Shown here: piece by piece, positions 1 to 7,300 of the stretch | How positions within the stretch are numbered: the first letter of the stretch is position 1 | Layout: the number at the start of each line of letters is the position of its first letter | NCBI GenBank assembly: GCA_943333015.1 | Contig: CALQRR010000072.1 | Coordinates: forward strand, 1 to 7,577 | DNA from: Chitinophaga pinensis | Lineage (GTDB): Bacteria; Bacteroidota; Bacteroidia; M30B66 | Length of the DNA: 7,577 nucleotides | Direction of reading: 5' to 3' | Notes under the pieces: generated by a model | The model's database searches: none | Told to the model about the DNA's origin: nothing | The model's input: only the letters and a program-made list of their open reading frames with translations | Made by a program: the position numbers and the translations under genes

Positions 1-2000
1 CGGGCAATGGGCAATTCAACTTCTTTACCAGCGGTCATAATCAAATCGGCAAACTCATCAACTACCAAAACAATGTATGGCATGAAATGATGACCATTTT
101 TCGGATTGAGTTTACGGCTTAGGAATTTTGCATTGTATTCCTTGATGTTCCTTACCATGGCCATTTTCAACAACTCATAGCGCTGATCCATCAGAATACA
201 CAGTGAGTTGAGCGTTGCTACTACTTTTTTAGTATCGGTAATGATGGCATCTTCACCTCCGGGTAGCTTCGCTAAAAAGTGTCGTTCGATTTTATTGAAA
301 AGCGTTAGTTCCACTTTCTTGGGATCGACCAATACAAATTTGATTTGAGAAGGGTGCTTTTTGTAAAGCAAAGAAACGAGGATAGCATTCAACCCAACGG
401 ATTTACCCTGACCGGTTGCACCTGCCATCAGCAAGTGTGGCATTTTTGCAAGATCGGCAACAAAGTTCTCGTTCGAGATTGTTTTCCCCAATGCAATAGG
501 CAAATCCATCGTGGTATTGATGAATTTCTCACTTGCCAGCAATGTGCGCATGGCAACTATTTCAGGATTCTGATTCGGAACCTCGATTCCAATGGTTCCT
601 TTACCCGGCATCGGAGCAATGATCCGGATACCTAGAGCAGAGAGACTCAAGGCAATATCGTCTTCCAGATTTTTAATTTTTGAAATCCGAACACCTGCAG
701 CAGGTACTATTTCATATAACGTAACGGTTGGCCCGATGCTGGCACTGATACGAGCAATCTCAATGTTGTAATTCTTTAATGTCTCAATAATCCGATTGCT
801 GTTTGCCTCCAGCTCTGACTTGTCGACCTTGGCTTTCCCCTGTCCATAGTTCTCTAATAAATCGAGTTCCGGATACCGGTAGGATGAAAGGTCTAATGTT
901 GGATCATAATCGCCTAATTCGAATTCTCCGTTTTCGGCCAATACTTCACTCAGATTCATCCGGGCTTTGTCCTCTTCACTTAGCTCTTTCTCCTCGGGTT
1001 CTATATGAACAACTGGTTCTGGAGTGATTGCTTCAGGTTCTTCGTCTTCCACTCCTTCGATGGTAAGTTCAATACCGGAAGTTGGCATAACGGGTTGTTT
1101 CACCGAAGGCGTAACAGATAGTTCGAATGGCAAATCTTCAACAATGGAAGAATCATCATCCGAAATCATATCATCCGTATCATCCTCATCGACTTCTTCG
1201 CTGAGCTCCTCCTCCTGATCTCCAAAATGTCCGGAACCGGATGCAAAAGCTTCTTCAACAGCTTGCTCCGCCCGAGAAGCATTCATACCAGAGGCGGCCA
1301 TTGCAGGTGCTGGATTGGAATCGTCGGATCTGTTGGTTAGCTTTTCAGGAAGCTTGAATTTCCAATTAAAAGCAAGCATACAGAATGTCATACCGGAGAA
1401 AAGCAAAATCAAACCAACGCCTGCTGAGCCCACTACGGAATTCAGATATCGGTCGAGATGATATCCAAATCCACCACTGAATAATAATTTTTCATCCGTA
1501 AAAAGGAAACCTGCACTCAGCGAAATATAAATTAAAGCAAAGAGGCTATAGGCAAACGTTTTTTTGATTGGAAGCAGCGTGACTGCAAAAAACATCCGAA
1601 ATGCAACAATGAACAGGAAAAACGGAATGAGGAAAGAAGCGATCCCGAACCAGTTGTGAAAAAAGACAAAGGCAAATAAAGCACCGAATTTCCCCATGGT
1701 GTTTCCGACTTTCAATGTCGGATCCAGAATATAATCGCTCAGCGGGGCATCTTTGACCTTATCGTAATCGGCTTGCCAATGAAAAAGGTGGGAGACAAAT
1801 GAAAACGTTAGGAACAATGAAAATAGCAAGAAGAAAAGTCCTGCAACACGGATAAAACGTTCGTCCTTTATGAACGCAAACCCTGCGATCCTCTTTGTAT
1901 TCCTTTCCGGAACAGCCGTTTTGGGCTCCTTACGCACCTTCTTCTCAAGTGCAGGATCTTCCTCAGTTTCATGCTTTAAACGGTTGGCTTTTACAGACAT
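1..2000 (-). CDS. ftsK: DNA translocase FtsK (partial, C-terminus outside the window)
   Basis: FtsK is the membrane-anchored hexameric motor that pumps chromosomal DNA through the closing division septum and helps resolve chromosome dimers. The frame is open from an ATG at 2000 to the left edge, giving 666 codons. Four hydrophobic segments lie near residues 50-72, 106-133, 148-167 and 188-210. A long acidic, low-complexity linker follows (about 214-385, most acidic at 262-292). The alpha/beta motor begins near residue 390 and includes the family motif PGKGTIGIEVPN. Walker A is GATGQGKS (residues 527-534, bases 399-422) and Walker B is VVDEFAD (646-652). The rest of the motor and the gamma winged-helix domain are cut off by the window edge, not by a mutation. 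No Shine-Dalgarno precedes the ATG, which is normal in Bacteroidota. The terminator just upstream implies that ftsK has its own promoter in the short gap, but I cannot see a clean one. Identification is secure; the start is likely, because the frame suits the usual short cytoplasmic N-terminus. Confidence 0.96.
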   Translation of the reverse strand, partial: MSVKANRLKHETEEDPALEKKVRKEPKTAVPERNTKRIAGFAFIKDERFIRVAGLFFLLFSLFLTFSFVSHLFHWQADYDKVKDAPLSDYILDPTLKVGNTMGKFGALFAFVFFHNWFGIASFLIPFFLFIVAFRMFFAVTLLPIKKTFAYSLFALIYISLSAGFLFTDEKLLFSGGFGYHLDRYLNSVVGSAGVGLILLFSGMTFCMLAFNWKFKLPEKLTNRSDDSNPAPAMAASGMNASRAEQAVEEAFASGSGHFGDQEEELSEEVDEDDTDDMISDDDSSIVEDLPFELSVTPSVKQPVMPTSGIELTIEGVEDEEPEAITPEPVVHIEPEEKELSEEDKARMNLSEVLAENGEFELGDYDPTLDLSSYRYPELDLLENYGQGKAKVDKSELEANSNRIIETLKNYNIEIARISASIGPTVTLYEIVPAAGVRISKIKNLEDDIALSLSALGIRIIAPMPGKGTIGIEVPNQNPEIVAMRTLLASEKFINTTMDLPIALGKTISNENFVADLAKMPHLLMAGATGQGKSVGLNAILVSLLYKKHPSQIKFVLVDPKKVELTLFNKIERHFLAKLPGGEDAIITDTKKVVATLNSLCILMDQRYELLKMAMVRNIKEYNAKFLSRKLNPKNGHHFMPYIVLVVDEFADLIMTAGKEVELPIA

Positions 2001-2047
2001 TCGGTAATAGGGATAGCAGAGTTACAAACTTCGACCAGAACGGGCAT

Positions 2048-2075
2048 AAAAAAAGCCTTCATGCGGAAGGCTTTT
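2048..2075 (-). terminator. Intrinsic terminator after the DUF4412-type gene
   Basis: A perfect 10-bp stem (AAAAGCCTTC at 2051-2060 pairing with GAAGGCTTTT at 2066-2075) closes a 5-base loop. Read on the minus strand it ends in a run of seven T (A-run at 2048-2054). It lies 22 bases past the stop codon of the exported-protein gene and 47 bases before the ftsK start, so it should end that transcript and insulate ftsK. The near-symmetry gives only four T on the plus strand, so termination in that direction would be weaker. Confidence 0.88.
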
Positions 2076-2097
2076 CTACAGTGTTTTCAACAGGTAC

Positions 2098-2760
2098 TTA
2101 GCGGCCTCCTAAGGCTTTTTTTAATTCTTCAGGAGTCATTTTTCTATACTCAGCGGGTACAATAAACTGTTCATCCGATACAGCCTGTTTGACAATTTCT
2201 TTTGCTGTCAACTTCATATTCATTCCGCTTTGTTTGATATCAAATTCAAGAACAGAGCCGTCAATCTTATTCATCGGACCACTCACAAAATCATGATTAA
2301 AAGAAAGGTCTTTTGTAAACCACATTTCCATTTTGGTTACTTCTTTACTATCAGCAGTTATAGGCATTTCAACAACCGCCTTGGTGCAAAGATATCCGGC
2401 AATTTTTTTTTGCTCTTTGGTCACAGTCACCTTCGAGTCTTGTGCGATCCTCTTTTGATCAGGGGTGACTTCCTTGTTTTCGATGACATACTTCTGCCCC
2501 ATGATGTCCATCAGGGTAACGGAACTTTTAGCATTTCCATCTGAAATAGTAACGTTCCGCATGCCCATCATCATGTTCATTTCCATACGTGACTTGCTTT
2601 TTTTGAAATAGGCGACCGATTCTTTGGGCAGCATGGCAGCCATTTGAGGATCCTTAAAGTCTGGAAACGAAATTTCGAAAACAATTTTCCCTTCGAAACT
2701 CTGAGCAACTAGAGATAATCCACCAAACAAAAGGAAACTAAGGAGCAGTAGTTTTTTCAT
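2098..2760 (-). CDS. Exported DUF4412-like protein of unknown function
   Basis: The product has 220 residues. It starts with a classic signal peptide: MKK, then a Leu/Phe-rich core, then SLVA before Gln20. Cleavage is likely between Ala19 and Gln20, so the mature protein should be periplasmic or surface-exposed; there is no lipobox cysteine. The mature part opens with FEGKIVFEISF and contains KKIAGYLCTKAVV (118-130) and MWFTKDL (146-152), a pattern I associate with the Bacteroidota DUF4412/GLPGLI-like secreted beta-rich proteins. The tail MTPEELKKALGG also fits. The mature chain has a single cysteine (Cys125) and is unusually rich in methionine, with six between residues 59 and 67. No function is established for this family and I infer none. 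The gene sits 49 bases downstream of arginine decarboxylase on the same strand with no terminator between them. It may be read partly from that transcript and partly from its own candidate promoter. The family call is by eye. Confidence 0.82.
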   Translation of the reverse strand: MKKLLLLSFLLFGGLSLVAQSFEGKIVFEISFPDFKDPQMAAMLPKESVAYFKKSKSRMEMNMMMGMRNVTISDGNAKSSVTLMDIMGQKYVIENKEVTPDQKRIAQDSKVTVTKEQKKIAGYLCTKAVVEMPITADSKEVTKMEMWFTKDLSFNHDFVSGPMNKIDGSVLEFDIKQSGMNMKLTAKEIVKQAVSDEQFIVPAEYRKMTPEELKKALGGR

Positions 2761-2783
2761 AAAAAAGAAGCAAGAGATTTGAG

Positions 2784-2813
2784 CAAAAAATAAACAGGAG
2801 TTGTGCGATTCAA
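2784..2813 (-). promoter_or_regulatory. Candidate promoter of the DUF4412-like gene
   Basis: On the minus strand a TTG (2811-2813) is followed after 18 bases by TATTTTTTG (2784-2792). This resembles the Bacteroidota arrangement TTG-N19-TAnnTTTG, except that the -7 box has one extra T. The upstream box overlaps the stop codon of arginine decarboxylase. The imperfect box makes this tentative. Confidence 0.35.
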
Positions 2814-4216
2814 GAGTAACCCAATGTTTTGAGCATTGACTTATAACTCTGTTCTTTCCCGAAAATGTATGTGCTTAATTCTCCGTTTTCATCTTTATTA
2901 ATAATGACGTGTTTAGGAGCAGGAATGAGACAGTGTTGAATACCGCCATAACCACCTAGAGATTCCTGATAAGCACCCGTGTGAAAAAAACCGATGTAGA
3001 GTGGATCTTCAGCAATCTCCTCTTCAGTTACACGCGGAAGGAATACTTGTGAAATATGAGCTTCTGCATTGTAATAGTCAAGACTATCGCAGGTGAGGCC
3101 ACCTAAATTGACACGGGAATATTCTTTATCCCATTTGTTAATGGCAAGCAGGATAAAACGTTGGTTAATTCCCCATGTATCCGGCAAAGTGGTGATGAAG
3201 GACGAATCAATCATGTACCAGTTTTCTGTATCATTTTGTTGCTTTAGATCGATGATGGAGTATAATGGTGCACCACTTTCACCTACTGTGAACGAACCAA
3301 ATTCCGTAAAAATATCTGGTTCATCAACACCTTGCTGATTACAGAATGTTTTGATTTGACGAATAATCTCCTCAATCATGTATTCGTAATCGAATTCAAA
3401 TGCCAAAGAATTTTTGATTGGTAAACCACCTCCAATATTCAGTGAACGTAGGTTGGGGCAGATTTTCTTCAAATCACAGTATACCTGCAAACATTTCGAA
3501 AGCTCACTCCAATAATAAACGGTATCACGAATACCCGAATTGATAAAGAAATGGAGCATGTTCAATTCAAAGCGCTCATCATTTTCGATTTGCTCTTTGT
3601 AGAACTGCAGAATGTCTTTATAACGAATCCCTAGTCGTGAGCTATAAAACTCAAAACTCGGTTCTTCCTCGGAAGCAATACGAATTCCAATTTTGGTTTT
3701 AGTGGTAAGATGCTCTTTGTAATAATTTATTTCGCGTTTTGAATCCAGAATGGGAATCAGGTTTTCGAAACCATCCTGAATTAGCTCCACAATAAACTCC
3801 TGGTACATCGGACGTTTATATCCGTTACAGATAATGAATTTGTCCTTTGGCAGAAGTCCTTTTGCGTGCAATTCCTTGATTATAGGCATGTCATACGCAG
3901 AAGATGTTTCGATATGCGTCTCATTTTTCAGCACCTCTTCGAGCACAAACGAAAACTGGGAGCTTTTTGTACAATAACAATACACGTATTTCCCTTTGTA
4001 GTCGGCCTTTGCCATTCCCACATTAAACATTATTTTAGCCCGCTGAATCTGCTCACTGATCTTTGGCAGATAGGAGATTTTCAGTGGTGTACCATATTGA
4101 TTGATCACGTCCATCAGAGGTATTCCATTGAAATACAGCTCACTATCTGCAACGTCAAACCCTGTTTGAGGAAACTCAAACGTTTGTCTGATCAAATCTT
4201 CGTACTTATTTTTCAT
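2810..4216 (-). CDS. speA: Biosynthetic arginine decarboxylase (short Bacteroidota form)
   Basis: This PLP enzyme converts arginine to agmatine and CO2 in the cytoplasm, the first step of the agmatine route to polyamines. It belongs to the alanine-racemase-fold (fold type III) decarboxylases. With the start at 4216 it has 468 residues, much shorter than the roughly 650-residue E. coli SpeA. Visible landmarks in that numbering are YCYCTKSSQF with the PLP-binding lysine at Lys84, the glycine-rich LNIGGGLP near 259-266 for the phosphate, FTEFGSFTVGESGA near 303-316, GLTCDSLDYY near 373-382 with the active-site cysteine Cys376, and GAYQESLGGYGGIQHC near the C-terminus. The frame stays open to an ATG at 4258, adding 14 residues, but MKNKYEDLIRQTFEFPQ matches how I recall relatives beginning. 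The -7 promoter element at 4270-4277 would also leave almost no leader for the longer form. An ATG two codons before 4216 is a further option. The gene diverges from the arginase gene. Another basic amino-acid decarboxylase of this fold is the main alternative. Confidence 0.87.
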   Translation of the reverse strand: MKNKYEDLIRQTFEFPQTGFDVADSELYFNGIPLMDVINQYGTPLKISYLPKISEQIQRAKIMFNVGMAKADYKGKYVYCYCTKSSQFSFVLEEVLKNETHIETSSAYDMPIIKELHAKGLLPKDKFIICNGYKRPMYQEFIVELIQDGFENLIPILDSKREINYYKEHLTTKTKIGIRIASEEEPSFEFYSSRLGIRYKDILQFYKEQIENDERFELNMLHFFINSGIRDTVYYWSELSKCLQVYCDLKKICPNLRSLNIGGGLPIKNSLAFEFDYEYMIEEIIRQIKTFCNQQGVDEPDIFTEFGSFTVGESGAPLYSIIDLKQQNDTENWYMIDSSFITTLPDTWGINQRFILLAINKWDKEYSRVNLGGLTCDSLDYYNAEAHISQVFLPRVTEEEIAEDPLYIGFFHTGAYQESLGGYGGIQHCLIPAPKHVIINKDENGELSTYIFGKEQSYKSMLKTLGYS

Positions 4217-4269
4217 TGTCATACCCTGGTGTGTGGAAACTAAAGATGAGATGTGCATTTACTCGCTTG

Positions 4270-4277
4270 CAAAAGTA
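4270..4277 (-). promoter_or_regulatory. -7 element for arginine decarboxylase
   Basis: On the minus strand this reads TACTTTTG, an exact match to the Bacteroidota -7 consensus TAnnTTTG. Transcription would begin roughly at 4263, leaving a leader of about 45 bases to the ATG at 4216. I see no TTG at the usual spacing upstream; the nearest is only 12 bases away. The call therefore rests on the -7 box and its position. Confidence 0.55.
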
Positions 4278-4289
4278 AGTAACTTGCTT
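4273..4289. promoter_or_regulatory. Imperfect palindrome overlapping the speA -7 element, possible operator
   Basis: AAGTAAGT (4273-4280), one base, then ACTTGCTT (4282-4289) form an 8-1-8 inverted repeat with one mismatch. Its left half overlaps the -7 element. A related stretch, AAAGTGATGTAACT (4301-4314), echoes AAAGTAAGTAACT (4272-4284) closer to the plus-strand gene. The position in a divergent spacer suits a regulator of both directions. No regulator is known from the sequence, and such short AT-rich symmetry can arise by chance. Confidence 0.35.
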
Positions 4290-4325
4290 CAATGAGGATT
4301 AAAGTGATGTAACTAATTTACTTAT

Positions 4326-5282
4326 ATGAAAAAAGCCAAGCTTGTTTTACTCCGATCCGAATTAGGTGCAGGCACACGAGGAGCCAGCATGGGTGTTGAT
4401 GCCCTCAAAATTGCTGCTATAGATCTGAAAAGTGACTACTTCCGAAAGTATGAAGAGGTTGAAATAAGTGATGAAAACTGGCTTCTGCTTGAGAATGTTA
4501 AGTTCAAGTATGCTAAGCGCATTCGAGGTATTATTAAGATCTATGAGCGCTTATCAAAATCTGTTTGCCGCATTATGAAGAAGCAAGCAGCATATCCAAT
4601 TGTACTTTCTGGCGATCATAGTACTGCAGGAGGAACAATTGCAGGAATAAAAAATGCCTACCCAGATGATCGTCTTGGAGTGATTTGGATTGATGCCCAC
4701 GCGGATTTACATTCCCCTTACACTACTCCATCCGGCAACATGCATGGAATGCCATTAGCGACTGCATTGGGAGAAGACAACCTAGACATGAAGAGCAATG
4801 ACATTGATGATAAAACCATCGAATTGTGGAATAAGCTCAAGAATTCGGGTGGCATTACTCCCAAAATAGAATACCGTGACCTAGTATATATAGGTGTTCG
4901 TGATACAGAAGAGCAGGAAGATTATTTGATCGAGAAACATAAGGTTAAGAACATCTCTACCAAGGAATTGCGCACCCGCGGTGTGGAGGAAATTGTGGCT
5001 GAGGTTTTGGGGTATTTAGATCATTGCGACAGAATCTACATTTCATTTGATGTTGATAGTTTGGATCCTCGCATTTCAGTAGGAACCGGAACTCCTGTCC
5101 CCAATGGATTGCGTGCTAAGGAAGCGCGTGATTTGATGTCACAATTGGTAAAGAGTCCTAAAGTTTGTTGTTTTGAAATTGTTGAAATCAATCCAACACT
5201 TGATACTGAGAATTCCATGGCAGAAACTGCCTTTAAGATATTGGAAGCAGCAACAAATGCCGCATTGAACGATGAAGACTGA
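4326..5282 (+). CDS. Arginase-type ureohydrolase (arginase, possibly agmatinase)
   Basis: Members of this binuclear manganese family hydrolyse a guanidino group to release urea: arginine to ornithine, or agmatine to putrescine. The product has 318 residues, a normal length. All six metal ligands are visible: His98 in SGDHS, Asp123, His125 and Asp127 in IDAHAD, and Asp242 and Asp244 in SFDVDSLDP. The signatures favour arginase over agmatinase: PSGNMHGMPLA (135-145), GTGTPV (253-258) and VEINPTLD with Glu287, where E. coli-type agmatinases carry a shorter HGT-type loop. Two positions that hold the amino-acid end of arginine in rat arginase look changed: His129 in place of Asn130, and Glu195 in place of Asp183. 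Substrate is therefore not certain. The ATG is the first possible start, because an in-frame TAA lies 12 bases upstream. The stop overlaps the start of argS by 11 bases, so the two are co-transcribed, and the gene diverges from arginine decarboxylase. That neighbour makes an agmatine-hydrolysing role worth keeping open. Confidence 0.87.
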   Translation: MKKAKLVLLRSELGAGTRGASMGVDALKIAAIDLKSDYFRKYEEVEISDENWLLLENVKFKYAKRIRGIIKIYERLSKSVCRIMKKQAAYPIVLSGDHSTAGGTIAGIKNAYPDDRLGVIWIDAHADLHSPYTTPSGNMHGMPLATALGEDNLDMKSNDIDDKTIELWNKLKNSGGITPKIEYRDLVYIGVRDTEEQEDYLIEKHKVKNISTKELRTRGVEEIVAEVLGYLDHCDRIYISFDVDSLDPRISVGTGTPVPNGLRAKEARDLMSQLVKSPKVCCFEIVEINPTLDTENSMAETAFKILEAATNAALNDED

Positions 5283-7167
5283 ATCGAAAGAAGAATGGTT
5301 AAATAAACTTGCCCTTTCAGCAATAACTGAATTGTATGGTGATAAAGCGCATGGGGATTTGCTTGTTTTTCAAAAAACACGTAAAGAATTTCCCGGAGAT
5401 ATTACCCTAGTATGTTTTGGATTAACTCGTTTATCAGGTAAAAATCCAGCACAAACTGCCGAAGAAATTGGAGAACAACTCCTTAAGTTATCGAGCGATG
5501 TTGCACGATATAACGTAGCGAATGGCTTCCTTAACATTGAATTAACATTCAGGTACTGGACGAACTACATTCAGTCGGAAGCATCCAATGTAAACATCCC
5601 GGATACAGGAAAGAGCAAGGTGATGATTGAATATTCATCACCAAACACGAACAAACCACTTCATCTTGGACACATTCGGAATAACCTTTTAGGATTTTCA
5701 GTATCGAGAATCCAAGAGGCAGCAGGCCATCCAACGGTTAAGGTCAATCTGGTGAATGACCGCGGAATTCACATTTGCAAATCAATGCTGGCATGGAAAC
5801 TAAGTGGCAAAGAAGAAACTCCAGAAAACACAGGTGTAAAGGGAGATCATTTGGTTGGCAAATACTACGTGGAATTTGACAAATCGCTGAAAGCTGAAGC
5901 GGCACCTATTCTGGCAGCGATTGAAGCAGAAGATTTTTCTGCACTCGATCAGGATGCTCAGGCAAAGGCTAAAGATTTTGTACAAAAAATAGCACTTGCA
6001 AAAGATTCTGCCAAGCAGAAAGAATTGTGGGACGATGTAAAAATGCTAGTCAACAATCAGACATCTCTCATGAAACAGGCGCAGCAGATGCTTCTTAAAT
6101 GGGAAGAAGGAGATGCGGATGTGATTGGATTGTGGAGAATGATGAATGGCTGGGTATATGCCGGTTTTGAAGAAACCTACGCCAAACTAGGTGTAACTTT
6201 TGATCGATTCTATTACGAATCCAATACGTATGTCTTGGGCAAGGACATCGTAGATCAAGGTCTACAATCGGGTGTTCTTTACAGAAAAGAGGATGGTTCT
6301 GTATGGATTGATCTCACGGCTGAAGGCTTAGATCACAAACTGCTGCTCCGTTCAGACGGCACATCCGTATATATGACACAGGATCTTGGGACAGCTGTAT
6401 TGCGTCATCAAGAATTGAATTGTTCAACCTATGTATATGTAGTTGGGAATGAACAGGATTACCATTTCAAGGTACTCACGCACACATTACTAAAACTTGG
6501 GTACGATTGGGCTAAAGGAATTTTTCATTTGTCGTATGGCATGGTGGATCTTCCGAGCGGCAAAATGAAATCCCGCGAAGGAACTGTGGTGGATGCTGAT
6601 GATCTGATCGAAGAGATCATCACGGAAGCTGAAAAACGTTCTGAAGAACTTGGAAAAACGGAGCATCTGGATTTGGAAGAAAAAACACTTCTATACCGCA
6701 CATTAGGTTTGGGTGCACTGAAGTACTTTATTCTGAAAGTGGATCCGAAGAAGCGCATGGTTTTTAATCCATCCGAATCGATAGATCTCAATGGCAATAC
6801 TGGTCCGTTCATTCAATATACATATGCACGAATCCGTTCCCTGTATAGAAAATCTGGCGAAGCTATTCCGACCACTTTTGATGCTGCTGTTTTGGAAGAC
6901 GAGCCGCTTCATCGTTCCCTGATCCGACTCATAGAACAATACCGAGAAACTGTTTCTTTAGCAGCAGATTCATACAGTCCGGCCATTGTGGCAAACTATG
7001 CGTATGAGTTAGCCCGCGAATTCAACCAGTTTTATCATGACTTCAGTATTCTAAAGGAAAGTGATAAAAATGCGGCAGCCTTCCGTCTGTATCTAGCTGG
7101 TAAAGTTGGAGATACACTCAAAAGAAGTATGTATCTGTTGGGAATAGATATGCCTGAGCGCATGTAG
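5272..7167 (+). CDS. argS: Arginyl-tRNA synthetase
   Basis: This class I synthetase attaches arginine to tRNA-Arg in the cytoplasm using ATP. The 631-residue product has, in order, an N-terminal tRNA-recognition domain (about 1-110, with FQKTRKEFPGDITLV), the catalytic Rossmann core with the HIGH-type motif HLGH (131-134) inside SSPNTNKPLHLGHIRNN, NEQDYHF (393-399), the KMSK-loop variant KMKSREG (431-437), and a helical DALR anticodon-binding domain (about 513-631) beginning TGPFIQYTYARIRSLYRKSG. It is somewhat longer than the roughly 590-600 residues I expect in this phylum. The excess appears to be an Ala/Lys/Asp-rich, probably helical stretch at about 205-265 between the catalytic halves. 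The ATG lies inside the end of the arginase gene (11-base overlap, ATGAAGACTGA), so translation is probably coupled. An intrinsic terminator follows 55 bases after the stop. Confidence 0.97.
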   Translation: MKTESKEEWLNKLALSAITELYGDKAHGDLLVFQKTRKEFPGDITLVCFGLTRLSGKNPAQTAEEIGEQLLKLSSDVARYNVANGFLNIELTFRYWTNYIQSEASNVNIPDTGKSKVMIEYSSPNTNKPLHLGHIRNNLLGFSVSRIQEAAGHPTVKVNLVNDRGIHICKSMLAWKLSGKEETPENTGVKGDHLVGKYYVEFDKSLKAEAAPILAAIEAEDFSALDQDAQAKAKDFVQKIALAKDSAKQKELWDDVKMLVNNQTSLMKQAQQMLLKWEEGDADVIGLWRMMNGWVYAGFEETYAKLGVTFDRFYYESNTYVLGKDIVDQGLQSGVLYRKEDGSVWIDLTAEGLDHKLLLRSDGTSVYMTQDLGTAVLRHQELNCSTYVYVVGNEQDYHFKVLTHTLLKLGYDWAKGIFHLSYGMVDLPSGKMKSREGTVVDADDLIEEIITEAEKRSEELGKTEHLDLEEKTLLYRTLGLGALKYFILKVDPKKRMVFNPSESIDLNGNTGPFIQYTYARIRSLYRKSGEAIPTTFDAAVLEDEPLHRSLIRLIEQYRETVSLAADSYSPAIVANYAYELAREFNQFYHDFSILKESDKNAAAFRLYLAGKVGDTLKRSMYLLGIDMPERM

Positions 7168-7176
7168 TCTGACAAT
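7167..7176 (+). repeat. 10-bp repeat GTCTGACAAT, copy 1
   Basis: This copy begins on the last base of the argS stop codon. The identical 10 bases recur at 7304-7313, with 127 bases between the copies; the argS terminator lies in that interval. It could be chance, a binding site or the relic of a small duplication. Confidence 0.5.
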
Positions 7177-7222
7177 TATTTTTTTTCAACCGGATAAATC
7201 ATCTGATTGAACAATGCAAGGT

Positions 7223-7278
7223 TCCGGAGGAGATGAATTTGATTTGAAAATCGATTTTTCTTCTCCGGATTTTTTTTT
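7223..7278 (+). terminator. Intrinsic terminator of the arginase-argS transcript
   Basis: TCCGGAGGAG (7223-7232) pairs with CTTCTCCGGA (7260-7269) in a 10-bp stem with one G-U pair, followed at once by nine T (7270-7278). The 27-base loop is unusually long for an intrinsic terminator. It contains a self-complementary 12-mer, AAAATCGATTTT (7247-7258). The stem composition, T-run and position 55 bases after the argS stop make the function likely. Confidence 0.82.
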
Positions 7279-7300
7279 AAATAAATGATCCCATAAACCA

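Noticed and set aside
1024..1218. Plus-strand Ser-rich open frame of 64 codons
   Set aside because: It is the antisense of the Asp/Glu-rich linker of ftsK, whose codons read as Ser on the other strand; it has no independent signals.
2001..2050. ftsK promoter from GAAGTTTG on the minus strand
   Set aside because: It lacks the leading TA of the consensus and has no TTG at a suitable distance, so I did not list it.
3866..4243. Plus-strand open frame of 125 codons
   Set aside because: It lies wholly antisense to the well-supported arginine decarboxylase gene and resembles no family.
4326..5282. Naming the ureohydrolase plainly as agmatinase because it neighbours arginine decarboxylase
   Set aside because: The PSGNMHGMP and VEINPTLD signatures fit arginases better; context alone does not override them, so the substrate is left open.
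5036..5380. Minus-strand open frame of 114 codons across the arginase-argS junction
   Set aside because: It is antisense to two clearly coding frames with conserved motifs and has no recognisable domain.
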